A stretch of DNA of 64,000 nucleotides from Amycolatopsis camponoti. GTDB taxonomy: Bacteria; Actinomycetota; Actinomycetes; Mycobacteriales; Pseudonocardiaceae. The position numbers were made by a program, and so were the translations under genes. The stretch is taken from positions 446,501-510,500 of the forward strand of contig NZ_CABVGP010000002.1 in assembly GCF_902497555.1 (NCBI RefSeq), read 5' to 3'. A model generated the notes under the pieces. It had not been told where the DNA came from. It saw only the letters and a program-made list of their open reading frames with translations, and ran no database searches. Positions 1 through 13,642 of the stretch are shown in pieces (position 1 is the stretch's first letter; every line of letters starts with the position of its first letter).

Positions 1-4450
<4,450 letters not shown>

Positions 4451-4867
4451 TTTCCCTGATCTCCGCACGCCACCCCGCCGTGACAGCGGACGCGGTCAGT
4501 GCTGTTCGCCGCCTGGGCTATCAGGATCACGGACGCGACCAAATCCCACGAACCTCGAAACCGGCGCAGATCCGTCGTTTGACGACGTCACAAAACCGGT
4601 CGACTCCCTAGTCTAAGTCCTCTCCACGTCACGCTTCCAGACACAGTTGTCACCATGACTGTCGCGCTCGCGGTGCGAACCGTTTCATATTGGGCCATTC
4701 GTGGTGCTGAACCGAGTTGACGATGCAATGGGATATGGCGAGATTTCGTCGCTCAGCGCAGGGTGGTCGACGGCTGTCGGGTGCGACCGTCGAGATCGAT
4801 TTGCGGAGCTGTCGCTGGTGGCGCAGACCTGGTCTGTCCACCTTTGAAGCCAACCCTGGAGGTCACC
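4451..4867. other. divergent intergenic region between helicase and integrase
   Basis: A 417-bp non-coding stretch that must hold the promoters of both the leftward helicase and the rightward integrase. It is visibly less GC-rich than the flanks in places (for example around 4600-4740), which fits acquired DNA. I see no convincing small gene (excisionase or HTH) in it and cannot place a promoter with confidence. Confidence 0.5.
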
Positions 4868-6067
4868 ATGGCCTGGACAGAGAAGATCGGCCCACACTCG
4901 TGGCGCGTCCGCTATCCCACCGCCGACGGCAGGATCGGTTCATGCTCCGGCTTCGGGACCAAGAAGATCGCCAACGACTACGCCAACCAGATCGAGGCCG
5001 ACCAGCGGCGCGGTACCTGGTTGGATCCCCAGGCGGCCAAGACCAGTGTCTCTGTCTGGGCTGCGTTGTGGGCTGACACCCTCGATGTGGAGATCCGCAC
5101 CGAGGAGAACTATCTCAGCCGGATCCGCAATCACATTGAGCCCCGGTGGGCGAATACTGCGCTGGGTGACATTACCGCGCTCGCGGTCACGCTCTGGATC
5201 AAGCAGCTACGGCGTCACTACGCGAGGTCGACCGTGGCCGGCATCGTCACCGTGTTCTCGATGATGCTCGACGACGCCGTCGACGAGCGGCTCATCGCCG
5301 TCAATCCGGTGCGCCGGCGGGCAAGGCGGGGCCGACGCCGCGAGCAGTCACCCGTTCCTTCCGAACGTATCTGGGCGACTCCGGAGCAGGTCGTCCGGAT
5401 CGCGGACAACTCCGAGTCGCTCGGCAACCACTGCTACGGGCTGCTTGTTGTGACCGCGGGTTGGACCGGTGCCCGCTGGGGTGAGTTGACTGGGCTGCGC
5501 CGGGTCAACACCCACCTTGACGATGGCTGCCTCGTCATCGATCCCGACACCGGCTGTCTGCACGAAGGTAGCCATCGGCTGTGGCTGGGACCGCCGAAGA
5601 CTCCCGCGTCGGCGCGCACTATCACCTTGCCGCCGTTCCTGATCGAGCTGCTGCGTGAGCACCTCGATGATCAGGGTGGCGACTTCGTGTTCGCCAGTCC
5701 ACGTCGCTGCTGGCTGCGGCGCAGCGACTTCGACCGGCGGGTCTTCCGTCCCGCCATCGACGGCAACCTGCATCGGCCGGACGTCGCGGCGCCGATCGAG
5801 CCGGTCCAGCCGGGGTTGACGTTCCACGGGCTGCGTCACAGTCACAAGACGTGGATGATCGCTGACGGCATCCCCGAGATTGCCCAGGCCCGGCGGCTTG
5901 GCCACCGCCTCGACAACCGCATCGTCGAGACCTACAGCCACGTCGCTCCCGAGGTGGAACGCCGCCTGCTCCGCTGCCTGGAACGCCGCTGGCGCAAGGC
6001 GCGGACTACGGTGGACCGTGCGGTGGCTCTACCCGCGGCCATCCAGGGGCCCGCTGGCTCGGCCTGA
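4868..6067 (+). CDS. tyrosine recombinase / site-specific integrase
   Basis: Predicted phage-type integrase of 399 aa catalysing site-specific recombination between attP and a chromosomal att site. The catalytic domain has the first arginine in TGARWGEL (near residue 202), the HGLRH box (near 319-323), LGH (near 343) and the nucleophile tyrosine in ETYSHV (near 355). The N-terminal half looks like the usual arm-binding plus SAM-like core-binding region. Start at ATG 4868 is chosen because GGAGG lies 5 nt upstream; a longer in-frame ORF from 4763 lacks such a site. The gene ends 288 bp before the tRNA-Ala 3' end, which is the likely integration target. No excisionase gene is recognisable beside it. 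Confidence 0.92.
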   Translation: MAWTEKIGPHSWRVRYPTADGRIGSCSGFGTKKIANDYANQIEADQRRGTWLDPQAAKTSVSVWAALWADTLDVEIRTEENYLSRIRNHIEPRWANTALGDITALAVTLWIKQLRRHYARSTVAGIVTVFSMMLDDAVDERLIAVNPVRRRARRGRRREQSPVPSERIWATPEQVVRIADNSESLGNHCYGLLVVTAGWTGARWGELTGLRRVNTHLDDGCLVIDPDTGCLHEGSHRLWLGPPKTPASARTITLPPFLIELLREHLDDQGGDFVFASPRRCWLRRSDFDRRVFRPAIDGNLHRPDVAAPIEPVQPGLTFHGLRHSHKTWMIADGIPEIAQARRLGHRLDNRIVETYSHVAPEVERRLLRCLERRWRKARTTVDRAVALPAAIQGPAGSA

Positions 6068-6073
6068 CCCCCC

Positions 6074-6095
6074 ACCGCGTCCCGGTGGTGGGAAA
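6074..6095 (+). terminator. possible terminator after integrase
   Basis: A short inverted repeat (CCACCG / CGGTGG, 5-nt loop) lies just after the integrase stop. There is no T-tract, so it is weak evidence for termination. Confidence 0.3.
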
Positions 6096-6301
6096 CCGGG
6101 GTTGTTTCGCAGTGGCCGCGACGAGTTCTCCCGCGCCGCTAAGCATTGAGTCTTCTGCGTTGAGGGGGCGGAAGCCTGAGGGAGATCACTGGGCGCCTGA
6201 AGAGCAAGATCGATCCTCCAGAAATCCTCCATCGGGATCGTCTGAATCGATTCACCGTTGATCATCGAATGATCAGCAGAAGATTGGTGATGATACGAAG
6301 A

Positions 6302-6344
6302 AACCCTCCTGGGCCTGCGGAAACTCCGCTAGCTCAGGAGGGTT
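6302..6344 (-). terminator. rho-independent terminator downstream of tRNA-Ala
   Basis: A perfect 10-bp stem (AACCCTCCTG at 6302-6311 with CAGGAGGGTT at 6335-6344) with an inner GCGG/CCGC pairing, followed on the minus strand by a T-rich stretch. It sits about 11 nt beyond the tRNA 3' end on the same strand and would terminate tRNA-Ala transcription. If the island inserted at the tRNA, this hairpin could belong to the element. Confidence 0.65.
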
Positions 6345-6354
6345 CTCGGCGATG

Positions 6355-6427
6355 TGGAGCTAAGGGGACTCGAACCCCTGACCCCCTCACTGCCAGTGAG
6401 GTGCGCTACCAGCTGCGCCATAGCCCC
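6355..6427 (-). tRNA. tRNA-Ala (anticodon GGC)
   Basis: A complete 73-nt cloverleaf reads on the minus strand. The acceptor stem GGGGCTA pairs with TAGCTCC, the D arm is GCGC/GCGC, and the anticodon stem CCTCA/TGAGG encloses loop CTGGCAG with anticodon GGC. The T arm carries TTCGAGT. The discriminator base is A and CCA is not encoded. The 3' end faces the integrase, so this is the likely attachment site of the element to the left. Confidence 0.95.
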
Positions 6428-6715
6428 GAGGCGAAGGTGAACTCCGCATCTCGTATGGCAATACCGTACATGACCCCCGCGCGGTCTCCGTCGAGGGGGT
6501 CCCCCTGTGAGCCGGTCCCGGTGAGCGGGGCGCTGACCTGCCACTTTAAGCCTTATTTTTAGTCGTGTATTGACTCCGGGTGTGGCCGCCGTTACATTTT
6601 CGGCGGTTGTGACGCCGAGGTCCCCGCCCGTTACGCCGCGTCTACCCCTAGACCGGGCATGCCTCTGCCGTTTCCTGCTCTACGGACGCCGCGAACTGCG
6701 GCAGAGGAGGTTTCG

Positions 6716-8902
6716 ATGAAGACGAGACGGCGGGTGATGACGCTGCTCTCCGCGGCGTTCGCCCTGGTCGCGGGCACCGCGGTCGCGACGAACGCGCAAG
6801 CGGCGGTCACCCCGGACGGCTGGTACACCGTGGCCGCCGTCAACAGCGGGAAGTGCGTCGACGCTCGGGCCGCCGGGACGGCCAACGGCACCGTCGTGCA
6901 GCAGTACTCCTGCAACCAGACCGCCTCGCAGGAGTGGCAGTTCCAGTCGACCGGCGACGGCTACTTCCGGGTGAACACCCGCGGCAACCCCGCCGCGGCC
7001 TGGGACGTCACCGGCGTCTCCACCGCCGATGGCGGGCTCGTGCAGCTCTGGTCCTACTCGAACGGCGCCAACCAGCAGTGGCAGGCCGTCGACGAGGGCA
7101 ACGGCCGCTACCACTTCGTCAGCCGCAACAGCGGGAAGTGCCTCGACGTCCCCGGGGCCTCCGTCGCCGATTCCGTGCAGCTCCAGCAGTACGCCTGCAA
7201 CGGCACCACCGCCCAGTCGTTCATCCTGAACCCCGTGAACACGACGCAGCCCGGTCAGCCGGACCTCGGCCCGAACGTGGTGATCTTCGACCCGTCGATG
7301 TCGAGCTCCAGCATCCAGAGCCGGCTCAACAGCATCTTCAGCCAGCAGGAACGCAACCAGTTCGGCAGCCAGCGCTACGCCGTCATGTTCAAGCCCGGCA
7401 CGTACTCCAACGACGTCAACGTCGGCTTCTACACGCAGGTGCTGGGCCTCGGCCTGAGCCCCGACGCCGTGACGATCAACGGCGCCGTGCACGTCGAGGC
7501 CGACTGGTTCCCGCCGCAGAACGCGACGCAGAACTTCTGGCGCGGTGCCGAGAACCTGTCCGTGAACCCGACCGGCGGCGCCGACCGCTGGGCCGTCAGC
7601 CAGGCCGCGCCGTACCGCCGCATGCACGTCCGCGGTGACCTGCAGCTCGACGACGGCGGCTGGGCCAGCGGCGGCTGGATCTCCGACTCGAAGATCGACG
7701 GCCAGGTCCGCTCGGGCTCGCAGCAGCAGTGGATCTCGCGCAACTCGCAGTTCGGCAGCTGGAACGGCTCCAACTGGAACATGGTCTTCGCGGGCGTCCA
7801 GGGCGCTCCCTCGAACACCTTCCCGGCGCCGCCGTACACGACCGTCAACCAGACGCCGGTCGTGCGCGAAAAGCCGTTCCTCTACATCGACAACGCCGGC
7901 AACTACCAGGTCTTCGTGCCCGGCGTGAAGACCAATGCGTCCGGCACGAGCTGGGCGAACGGCACCGCGCCGGGCTCGTCGATCCCGATCGACCAGTTCT
8001 ACATCGCCAAGCCCGGCGCCACCGCCGCGGACATGAACGCCGCGCTCGCCGCGGGCAAGAACCTGCTGGTCACGCCGGGTGTCTACCACCTCAACCAGGC
8101 TCTGCACGTCACCCGGCCGGACACCGTCGTGCTCGGGCTCGGCATCGCCACGATGGTGCCGGACAACGGCGTCACCGCGATGAACGTCGACGACGTCGAC
8201 GGCGTCAAGGTCGCCGGCCTGCTGATCGACGCCGGCACGACCAACTCGAACACCCTCATGCAGGTCGGCCAGGCCGGCTCGACCGCCGACCACTCGGCCG
8301 ACCCGACGTCGCTGCACGACGTCTTCTTCCGGATCGGCGGCGGCGCCGTCGGGAAGGCGACGAACAGCCTGGTCGTCAACAGCAACAACGTGATCGGCGA
8401 CCACATGTGGATCTGGCGCGCCGACCACGCCGACCGCAACGAGTACGTCGGCTGGGGCACCAACACGGCCGACAACGGGCTCACCGTCAACGGCAACAAC
8501 GTGACGATGTACGGCCTGTTCGTCGAGCACTACCAGAAGACGCAGGTCGTCTGGAACGGCAACGGCGGCCGGACGTACTTCTTCCAGAACGAGATGCCCT
8601 ACGACGTGCCGAACCAGGCCGGCTGGATGAACGGGTCCACGAAGGGCTACTCCGCCTACAAGGTGGGCCCGAACGTCACCAGCCACGAGGCGTGGGGGCT
8701 GGGCAGCTACTGCTACTTCAGCACCAACCCGGCCGTCGCCAGCGCTCACGCGTTCGAGGCGCCGAACACCTCGGGTGTCCGGTTCCACGACATGGTGACC
8801 GTGTCGCTCAACTACCAGGGCACGATCACGCACGTCATCAACACCACGGGTGACACGACCCCGACCGGCACCAAGCCGGTCAACCTGGTCAGCTACCCCT
8901 GA
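6716..8902 (+). CDS. secreted CBM13 (ricin-type lectin) parallel beta-helix protein
   Basis: Secreted protein of 728 aa. A signal peptide (MKTRRRV..., ending near AQA-AV) is followed by a ricin-type beta-trefoil domain (residues about 35-165) with QxW-type repeats (QEWQF, QQWQA) that binds carbohydrate. The rest (about 175-725) is rich in Asn and Gly with repeating short strands, resembling a right-handed parallel beta-helix or pectin-lyase-like fold of a carbohydrate-active enzyme. Homologues are often auto-named 'adenylyl cyclase' or 'coagulation factor 5/8 type'; I see no cyclase motif. ATG 6716 is chosen for AGGAGG 5 nt upstream and the signal peptide. The polysaccharide substrate is unknown. 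It is monocistronic. Confidence 0.8.
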   Translation: MKTRRRVMTLLSAAFALVAGTAVATNAQAAVTPDGWYTVAAVNSGKCVDARAAGTANGTVVQQYSCNQTASQEWQFQSTGDGYFRVNTRGNPAAAWDVTGVSTADGGLVQLWSYSNGANQQWQAVDEGNGRYHFVSRNSGKCLDVPGASVADSVQLQQYACNGTTAQSFILNPVNTTQPGQPDLGPNVVIFDPSMSSSSIQSRLNSIFSQQERNQFGSQRYAVMFKPGTYSNDVNVGFYTQVLGLGLSPDAVTINGAVHVEADWFPPQNATQNFWRGAENLSVNPTGGADRWAVSQAAPYRRMHVRGDLQLDDGGWASGGWISDSKIDGQVRSGSQQQWISRNSQFGSWNGSNWNMVFAGVQGAPSNTFPAPPYTTVNQTPVVREKPFLYIDNAGNYQVFVPGVKTNASGTSWANGTAPGSSIPIDQFYIAKPGATAADMNAALAAGKNLLVTPGVYHLNQALHVTRPDTVVLGLGIATMVPDNGVTAMNVDDVDGVKVAGLLIDAGTTNSNTLMQVGQAGSTADHSADPTSLHDVFFRIGGGAVGKATNSLVVNSNNVIGDHMWIWRADHADRNEYVGWGTNTADNGLTVNGNNVTMYGLFVEHYQKTQVVWNGNGGRTYFFQNEMPYDVPNQAGWMNGSTKGYSAYKVGPNVTSHEAWGLGSYCYFSTNPAVASAHAFEAPNTSGVRFHDMVTVSLNYQGTITHVINTTGDTTPTGTKPVNLVSYP

Positions 8903-9051
8903 GCAACCGGCGTGCGCCGTGGTGGCGGCCGCGGCGCACGCCGGTCCTATGTGTCCGGACACAGTGGACGCATGGCCCGAACGGGTGGTGAATCACGCCG
9001 GCCGGGCGATCAGTCGCGATAATGGGACGCCCCACACCCGAGGAGCGACCC

Positions 9052-9621
9052 ATGACCTCCTTCGCAGCGTTTTCCGTTGTCGAACCCCGCCGAGCCTGGC
9101 CGATCGCCGCCGTCCGTGGCGTGTTCGCCGTGCTTTTCGGGCTCTTCGCCCTGATTTGGCCGGGCGCCACGGTGCTCGTGCTGGCGATCCTGTACGGCGT
9201 GTACGCGATCGTCGACGGCATCGGCGGCCTGATGCAGGCCTTCCGCCCGGGCGACACCGGCCACCGCGTGGCCTACGGAATCCTCGGCGCGCTCGGCATC
9301 ATCGCCGGAATCCTGGTCTTGGTCTGGCCCGGGATCACGGTTCTGCTCCTGGCCCTGCTGGTCGGCCTGTGGGCGATCATCACCGGCGTCGCCGAGATCG
9401 CCGCCGCGATCCGCCTGCGCAAGCAGATCCAGGGTGAGGCGTTCCTCATCGCCGCCGGAGCGCTCTCCGTGATCGCCGGTGTGCTCATCGTGATCAACCC
9501 GATCGCCGGCGCTTTCGGCATCGCGCTGCTCGTCGGCATCTACGCGCTGCTCTACGGGATCATGCTGCTGGTGCTGGCCTTCCGGCTGCGCAAACTGGGG
9601 GACACCGCTCCCGCCGCGTGA
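9052..9621 (+). CDS. HdeD / DUF308 family membrane protein
   Basis: Integral membrane protein of 189 aa with about six hydrophobic segments and internally repeated Gly/Ala/Ile/Leu-rich helices typical of the HdeD (DUF308) family. In enterobacteria HdeD is linked to acid resistance; in actinobacteria the role is not established. The start at ATG 9052 is preceded by GAGGAG with normal spacing. It lies 13 bp before the RNase Z gene on the same strand, so the two may share a transcript. Confidence 0.85.
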   Translation: MTSFAAFSVVEPRRAWPIAAVRGVFAVLFGLFALIWPGATVLVLAILYGVYAIVDGIGGLMQAFRPGDTGHRVAYGILGALGIIAGILVLVWPGITVLLLALLVGLWAIITGVAEIAAAIRLRKQIQGEAFLIAAGALSVIAGVLIVINPIAGAFGIALLVGIYALLYGIMLLVLAFRLRKLGDTAPAA

Positions 9622-9634
9622 GTAGCGTGCGGGG

Positions 9635-10561
9635 GTGTCGACCCGCGAACTGGTGGTGCTGGGCACCGCGAGCCAGGTGCCCACGCGCCACCGCAACCAG
9701 AACGGCTACTTGCTGAGATGGGACGGCGAGGGCCTCCTCTTCGACCCCGGCGAAGGCACCCAGCGGCAGATGCTGCGGGCGGGTGTCGCCGCCACCGACA
9801 TCACCCGGATCTGTCTCACGCACTTCCACGGCGACCACACCCTCGGCCTGCCCGGCGTGATCCAGCGGCTGTCGCTGGACGCGGTCAAGCACCCGGTCCA
9901 CGCCCACTTCCCGGCGTCCGGCACGCACTACTTCGAGCGGCTGCGGCACGCGACGTCGTTCTACGAGCAGGCCGACCTACGTGAACACCCGATCGCCGAG
10001 GACGGCCCGATCGCCACCGGGAAGTTCACGCTCGAGGCCCGGCGCCTCAGCCACCCGGTCGAAGCCTTCGGCTACCGCCTGGTCGAGCCGGACGGCCGCA
10101 CCATGCTCCCCGGAAAACTCCGGGAACGCGGCATCGCCGGCCCGGACGTCGGCAAGCTCCAACGGGAAGGACACCTCGGGAGCACGAGACTCGAAGACGT
10201 CAGCACGCCCAGGCCGGGCCAGCGGTTCGCGTTCGTCATGGACACCCGCCTCTGCGACGCCGTGTACGCGCTCAGCGAAAAAGCCGACATGCTCGTGATC
10301 GAGTCGACGTTCCTGGCCGAAGACACCCGGCTGGCGGAAGACTTCGGGCACCTGACCGCGCAGCAGGCCGCCCGCGTCGCCGCCGAGTCCGGCGTCCGGC
10401 AGCTCGTGCTGACCCACTTCTCCCAGCGCTACCCCGACCCGCAGCGCTTCCTGGACGAGGCGAAAGCCGAGTTCGACGGCGAGATCGTGGTGGCCGAGGA
10501 CCTGGAGCGGGTCCAGGTGCCGAAACGCCGGTCCTCCCCAGCGGACCACCCGGCGCCGTAG
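9635..10561 (+). CDS. rnz: ribonuclease Z
   Basis: Metallo-beta-lactamase fold endonuclease of 308 aa that removes 3' trailers of tRNA precursors lacking an encoded CCA. The zinc motif HFHGDH lies near residue 62. Further conserved elements are [11 protein letters not shown] (mid-protein), the Asp in FVMDTRLCD and the late His in [10 protein letters not shown]. The length is typical of the short RNase Z/ElaC form. The start is GTG 9635. The tRNA-Ala in this window lacks an encoded CCA, consistent with a need for this enzyme. Confidence 0.92.
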   Translation: MSTRELVVLGTASQVPTRHRNQNGYLLRWDGEGLLFDPGEGTQRQMLRAGVAATDITRICLTHFHGDHTLGLPGVIQRLSLDAVKHPVHAHFPASGTHYFERLRHATSFYEQADLREHPIAEDGPIATGKFTLEARRLSHPVEAFGYRLVEPDGRTMLPGKLRERGIAGPDVGKLQREGHLGSTRLEDVSTPRPGQRFAFVMDTRLCDAVYALSEKADMLVIESTFLAEDTRLAEDFGHLTAQQAARVAAESGVRQLVLTHFSQRYPDPQRFLDEAKAEFDGEIVVAEDLERVQVPKRRSSPADHPAP

Positions 10562-10571
10562 GCTGCATCTC

Positions 10572-12224
10572 GTGAGCCAGCCGATCCTGATGACCGTCGA
10601 CGACGATCCCGCCGTGTCCCGCTCGGTCGCCCGTGACCTGCGGCGCCGCTACGGGAAGGACTACCGCGTCATCCGCGCCGACTCCGGCGCGGACGCCCTC
10701 GACGCGCTGCGCGAGATCAAGCTGCGCGGCGACGCCGTCGCGGCGATCCTCGCCGACTACCGGATGCCGCAGATGGACGGGATCGCCTTCCTCGAGAAGG
10801 CGATGGACCTGTTCCCGCACGCCCGCCGCGCCCTGCTGACCGCCTACGCCGACACCGACGCCGCGATCCAGGCGATCAACGTCGTCGACGTCGACCACTA
10901 CCTGCTCAAGCCGTGGGACCCGCCGGAGGAGAAGCTCTACCCGGTGATCGACGCCCTGGTCGAGACCTGGAAAGCCGTCGGCGACAAGCCGGTCGAAGAG
11001 GTCAAGCTCATCGGCCACCGCTTCAACTCGCCGTCGTTCCACATGCGCGACTTCCTCGCCCGCAACGCCGTCCCGTACCGGTGGTACTCGGTCGAAGACG
11101 ACGAGGGGCGCCGGATCCTGCAGGCCGCGGAGGCCACCGCCGCCGACATCCCGGTCGTCGTCACCCCCGACGGCACCGTGCTCAAGCACCCCTCCGGCAG
11201 CGAGATCGCCGACGCGGTCGGTTTGTCGACCCGTCCGGCGCAGGAGTTCTACGACCTCGTCGTGATCGGCGGCGGGCCGGCCGGCCTCGGCGCCGCCGTC
11301 TATGGCGCGTCCGAGGGCCTGCGCACGGTCCTCGTCGAGAAGAAGGCCACCGGTGGCCAGGCCGGCACCAGTTCGCGCATCGAGAACTACCTCGGCTTCC
11401 CCGACGGCGTCTCCGGCGCGCAGCTGACCGACCGGGCGCGGCGCCAGGCGCAGAAGTTCGGCGCCGAGGTGCTGACCGCGCGCGATGTCGTCGGCCTCGA
11501 AGCGCGCGGCTCGTCGCGGGTCGTCACCTTCGGCGACGGCAGCGAGATCGCCGCGCACTCGGTGATCCTCGCCAGCGGCGTCACCTACCGCGCGCTGGAC
11601 GCCGAGGGCATCGAGGAGCTGAGCGGCCGCGGCGTCTACTACGGCTCGGCCGCGACCGAGGCGCCCGAGTGCAAGGGCGAGCACGTCTACATCGTCGGCG
11701 GCGCCAACTCCGCCGGACAGGCGGCGGTGTTCTTCTCCCGGCACGCGAGCGACGTCACGATCCTCGTGCGCGGGGAGTCGCTGGAGTCGTCGATGTCGCA
11801 CTACCTGATCGAGCAGATCGCCGGCATCGAGAACATCCACGTCCGCACGCACACCACGGTCAAGCAGGCCCACGGCGACGAGCACCTCGAACGTCTCACG
11901 CTGTGCGAGAACGGCGTCACCGAGACGGTCGAGAGCGGCCACCTGTTCATCTTCATCGGTGCCGCCCCGCGCACCGAGTGGCTCGGCGACGCGATCCACC
12001 GCGACGAGCACGGCTTCGTGTGCACCGGCCCCGACCTGACGGCGAACGGGCAGCGGCCGGCGGGCTGGACCCTCGACCGTGATCCGCACTACCTCGAGTC
12101 GTCCGTCCCCGGCGTGTTCGTGGCCGGTGACGTGCGGGCGCAGTCGGTCAAGCGGGTGGCGTCCGCGGTCGGCGAAGGCGCGATGGCCGTGACGCTGGTA
12201 CACCGGTACCTGGAGGAACAATGA
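10572..12224 (+). CDS. response regulator fused to thioredoxin-reductase-like FAD oxidoreductase
   Basis: Cytoplasmic fusion of 550 aa. Residues about 1-130 are a receiver domain: acidic DDD near residue 10, phospho-acceptor Asp in ADYRMPQMDG, Lys in LLKPWD. Residues about 135-215 resemble a glutaredoxin-like domain without CxxC. Residues about 225-550 are a thioredoxin-reductase-type flavoprotein with GGGPAGLGAA (FAD) and VGGANSAGQAA (NAD(P)H). The redox CxxC of true TrxR is absent: the matching stretch reads SAATEA, with one Cys in APECKG. Output may therefore be electron transfer to another partner rather than thioredoxin reduction. It starts at GTG 10572, and its stop overlaps the histidine kinase start (ATGA), so phosphorylation by that kinase is likely. 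Confidence 0.88.
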   Translation: MSQPILMTVDDDPAVSRSVARDLRRRYGKDYRVIRADSGADALDALREIKLRGDAVAAILADYRMPQMDGIAFLEKAMDLFPHARRALLTAYADTDAAIQAINVVDVDHYLLKPWDPPEEKLYPVIDALVETWKAVGDKPVEEVKLIGHRFNSPSFHMRDFLARNAVPYRWYSVEDDEGRRILQAAEATAADIPVVVTPDGTVLKHPSGSEIADAVGLSTRPAQEFYDLVVIGGGPAGLGAAVYGASEGLRTVLVEKKATGGQAGTSSRIENYLGFPDGVSGAQLTDRARRQAQKFGAEVLTARDVVGLEARGSSRVVTFGDGSEIAAHSVILASGVTYRALDAEGIEELSGRGVYYGSAATEAPECKGEHVYIVGGANSAGQAAVFFSRHASDVTILVRGESLESSMSHYLIEQIAGIENIHVRTHTTVKQAHGDEHLERLTLCENGVTETVESGHLFIFIGAAPRTEWLGDAIHRDEHGFVCTGPDLTANGQRPAGWTLDRDPHYLESSVPGVFVAGDVRAQSVKRVASAVGEGAMAVTLVHRYLEEQ

Positions 12225-13642
12225 GCGCACTGCCGCGGGAAGAGCTTCGCGGGCTCTTCCTTTTCGAACACCTTTCCGAAGACCAGCTCGACTGGATCGC
12301 CGCCAACGCCGTGCTCGAGGAGTACGCGGCCGACTCCACCGTCATCAGCGAGGGCGACGAGGCGACCTGCTTCTACGTCCTGCTCGGCGGCGCGATCCGG
12401 ATGACGCGCCTGGTCAGCGGCACCGAAGTGGAGACCAACCGGTCCGACCAGCGCGGCGCCTACTTCGGCGCGACGCAGTTCTTCGTGCACCAGGAGAGCG
12501 AGCACACCTACAACGCCACGGTGCGCGCGCTGTCCGACGTCACGTTCCTGACGCTGCCGTCGAAGGAGTTCTCCTTCGAGTTCCGCCGGTGGTTCCCGAT
12601 GGCGACGCACCTCCTCGAGGGCATGTACCTCGGCTGGCGCAACAGCGACACCGTGATCGGCTCGCGTCGCCGTCTCCTCGCCCTCGGCGAACTCTCGGCC
12701 GGTCTCACGCACGAGCTGAACAACCCGGCCGCGGCTGCCGTCCGGGCGACGTCCGCCCTGCGCGAACGCGTCGCCGGGATGCGGCACAAGCTCGCCTTCC
12801 TCGCCAAGAAGGACATCGATCCGGAGCTGCTCTACCAGCTCATCGACGTCCAGGAACGCCTGGTCAAGCAGGTCGTCAACGCCGAAAAGCTGTCCGCGAT
12901 GCAGCAGGCCGACCGCGAGGACGAGATCACCGGCTGGTTCGAGGACCGCGGCATCGACCAGGGCTGGGACCTCGCCGACATCTACGTCCGGGCCGGCCTG
13001 ACCACGACCGACCTGGACAACGTCCTCGAGCAGGTCGGCGACACCTTCATCGACGGCGCCGTCCGCTGGCTCGCCTACGCGCTCGAGACCGAGATGCTGA
13101 TGGGCGAGATCGAGGACTCGACGACCCGCATCTCCGCGCTGGTCGGCAAGGCCAAGCAGTACTCCCAGATGGACCGCGCGCCGCACCAGTGGGTCGACGT
13201 CCACGACGGCCTCGACTCCACGCTCGTCATGCTCGCGGGCAAGATCGGCCCCGGCGTCCGCGTAGTCAAGGAGTACGACCGCGGCCTGCCGAAGATCCCG
13301 GCGTACCCGGCCGAGCTGAACCAGGTCTGGACGAACGTCATCGACAACGCCCTCGGCGCGATGCAGGGCGAAGGCACGCTGACGCTGCGGACGTGGGGCC
13401 AGAACGACCAGGTCCGCGTCGAGATCGGCGACACCGGCCCCGGCATCCCGGCGGACATCAAGCAGCGGATCTTCGAGCCGTTCTTCACGACGAAACCGGT
13501 CGGCGAGGGCACCGGGCTCGGCCTGGACATCTCGTGGAAGATCGTCGTCGAACGCCACCAGGGCGACCTGCGCGTCGAGTCCGAGCCCGGGAACACCCGG
13601 TTCGAGATCTGCCTGCCGACGGTCGAGCAGGCCTCGCTCTGA
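12221..13642 (+). CDS. sensor histidine kinase with N-terminal cNMP-binding domain
   Basis: Soluble sensor kinase of 473 aa with no membrane segment. Residues about 10-130 form a CRP/cyclic-nucleotide-binding-like sensor domain. The dimerisation box contains the probable phospho-acceptor His in LTHELNNPAAAA (near residue 165). The ATPase domain has the N box (VIDNALGAM), G1 (DTGPGIP) and G2 (GTGLGLDI). Translationally coupled (ATGA) to the upstream response regulator-flavoprotein, so the pair forms a cytosolic two-component system with a redox enzyme as output. Whether cAMP or another ligand binds the cNMP domain cannot be told from sequence. Confidence 0.9.
   Translation: MSALPREELRGLFLFEHLSEDQLDWIAANAVLEEYAADSTVISEGDEATCFYVLLGGAIRMTRLVSGTEVETNRSDQRGAYFGATQFFVHQESEHTYNATVRALSDVTFLTLPSKEFSFEFRRWFPMATHLLEGMYLGWRNSDTVIGSRRRLLALGELSAGLTHELNNPAAAAVRATSALRERVAGMRHKLAFLAKKDIDPELLYQLIDVQERLVKQVVNAEKLSAMQQADREDEITGWFEDRGIDQGWDLADIYVRAGLTTTDLDNVLEQVGDTFIDGAVRWLAYALETEMLMGEIEDSTTRISALVGKAKQYSQMDRAPHQWVDVHDGLDSTLVMLAGKIGPGVRVVKEYDRGLPKIPAYPAELNQVWTNVIDNALGAMQGEGTLTLRTWGQNDQVRVEIGDTGPGIPADIKQRIFEPFFTTKPVGEGTGLGLDISWKIVVERHQGDLRVESEPGNTRFEICLPTVEQASL

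Noticed and set aside
10272..12230. Very long minus-strand ORFs antisense to real genes (for example 10272-12230, 12089-13558, 24691-27015)
   Set aside because: They have Arg/Val/Gly/Asp-rich shadow composition, no family features, and lie exactly opposite well-recognised genes; an artefact of high GC third positions.
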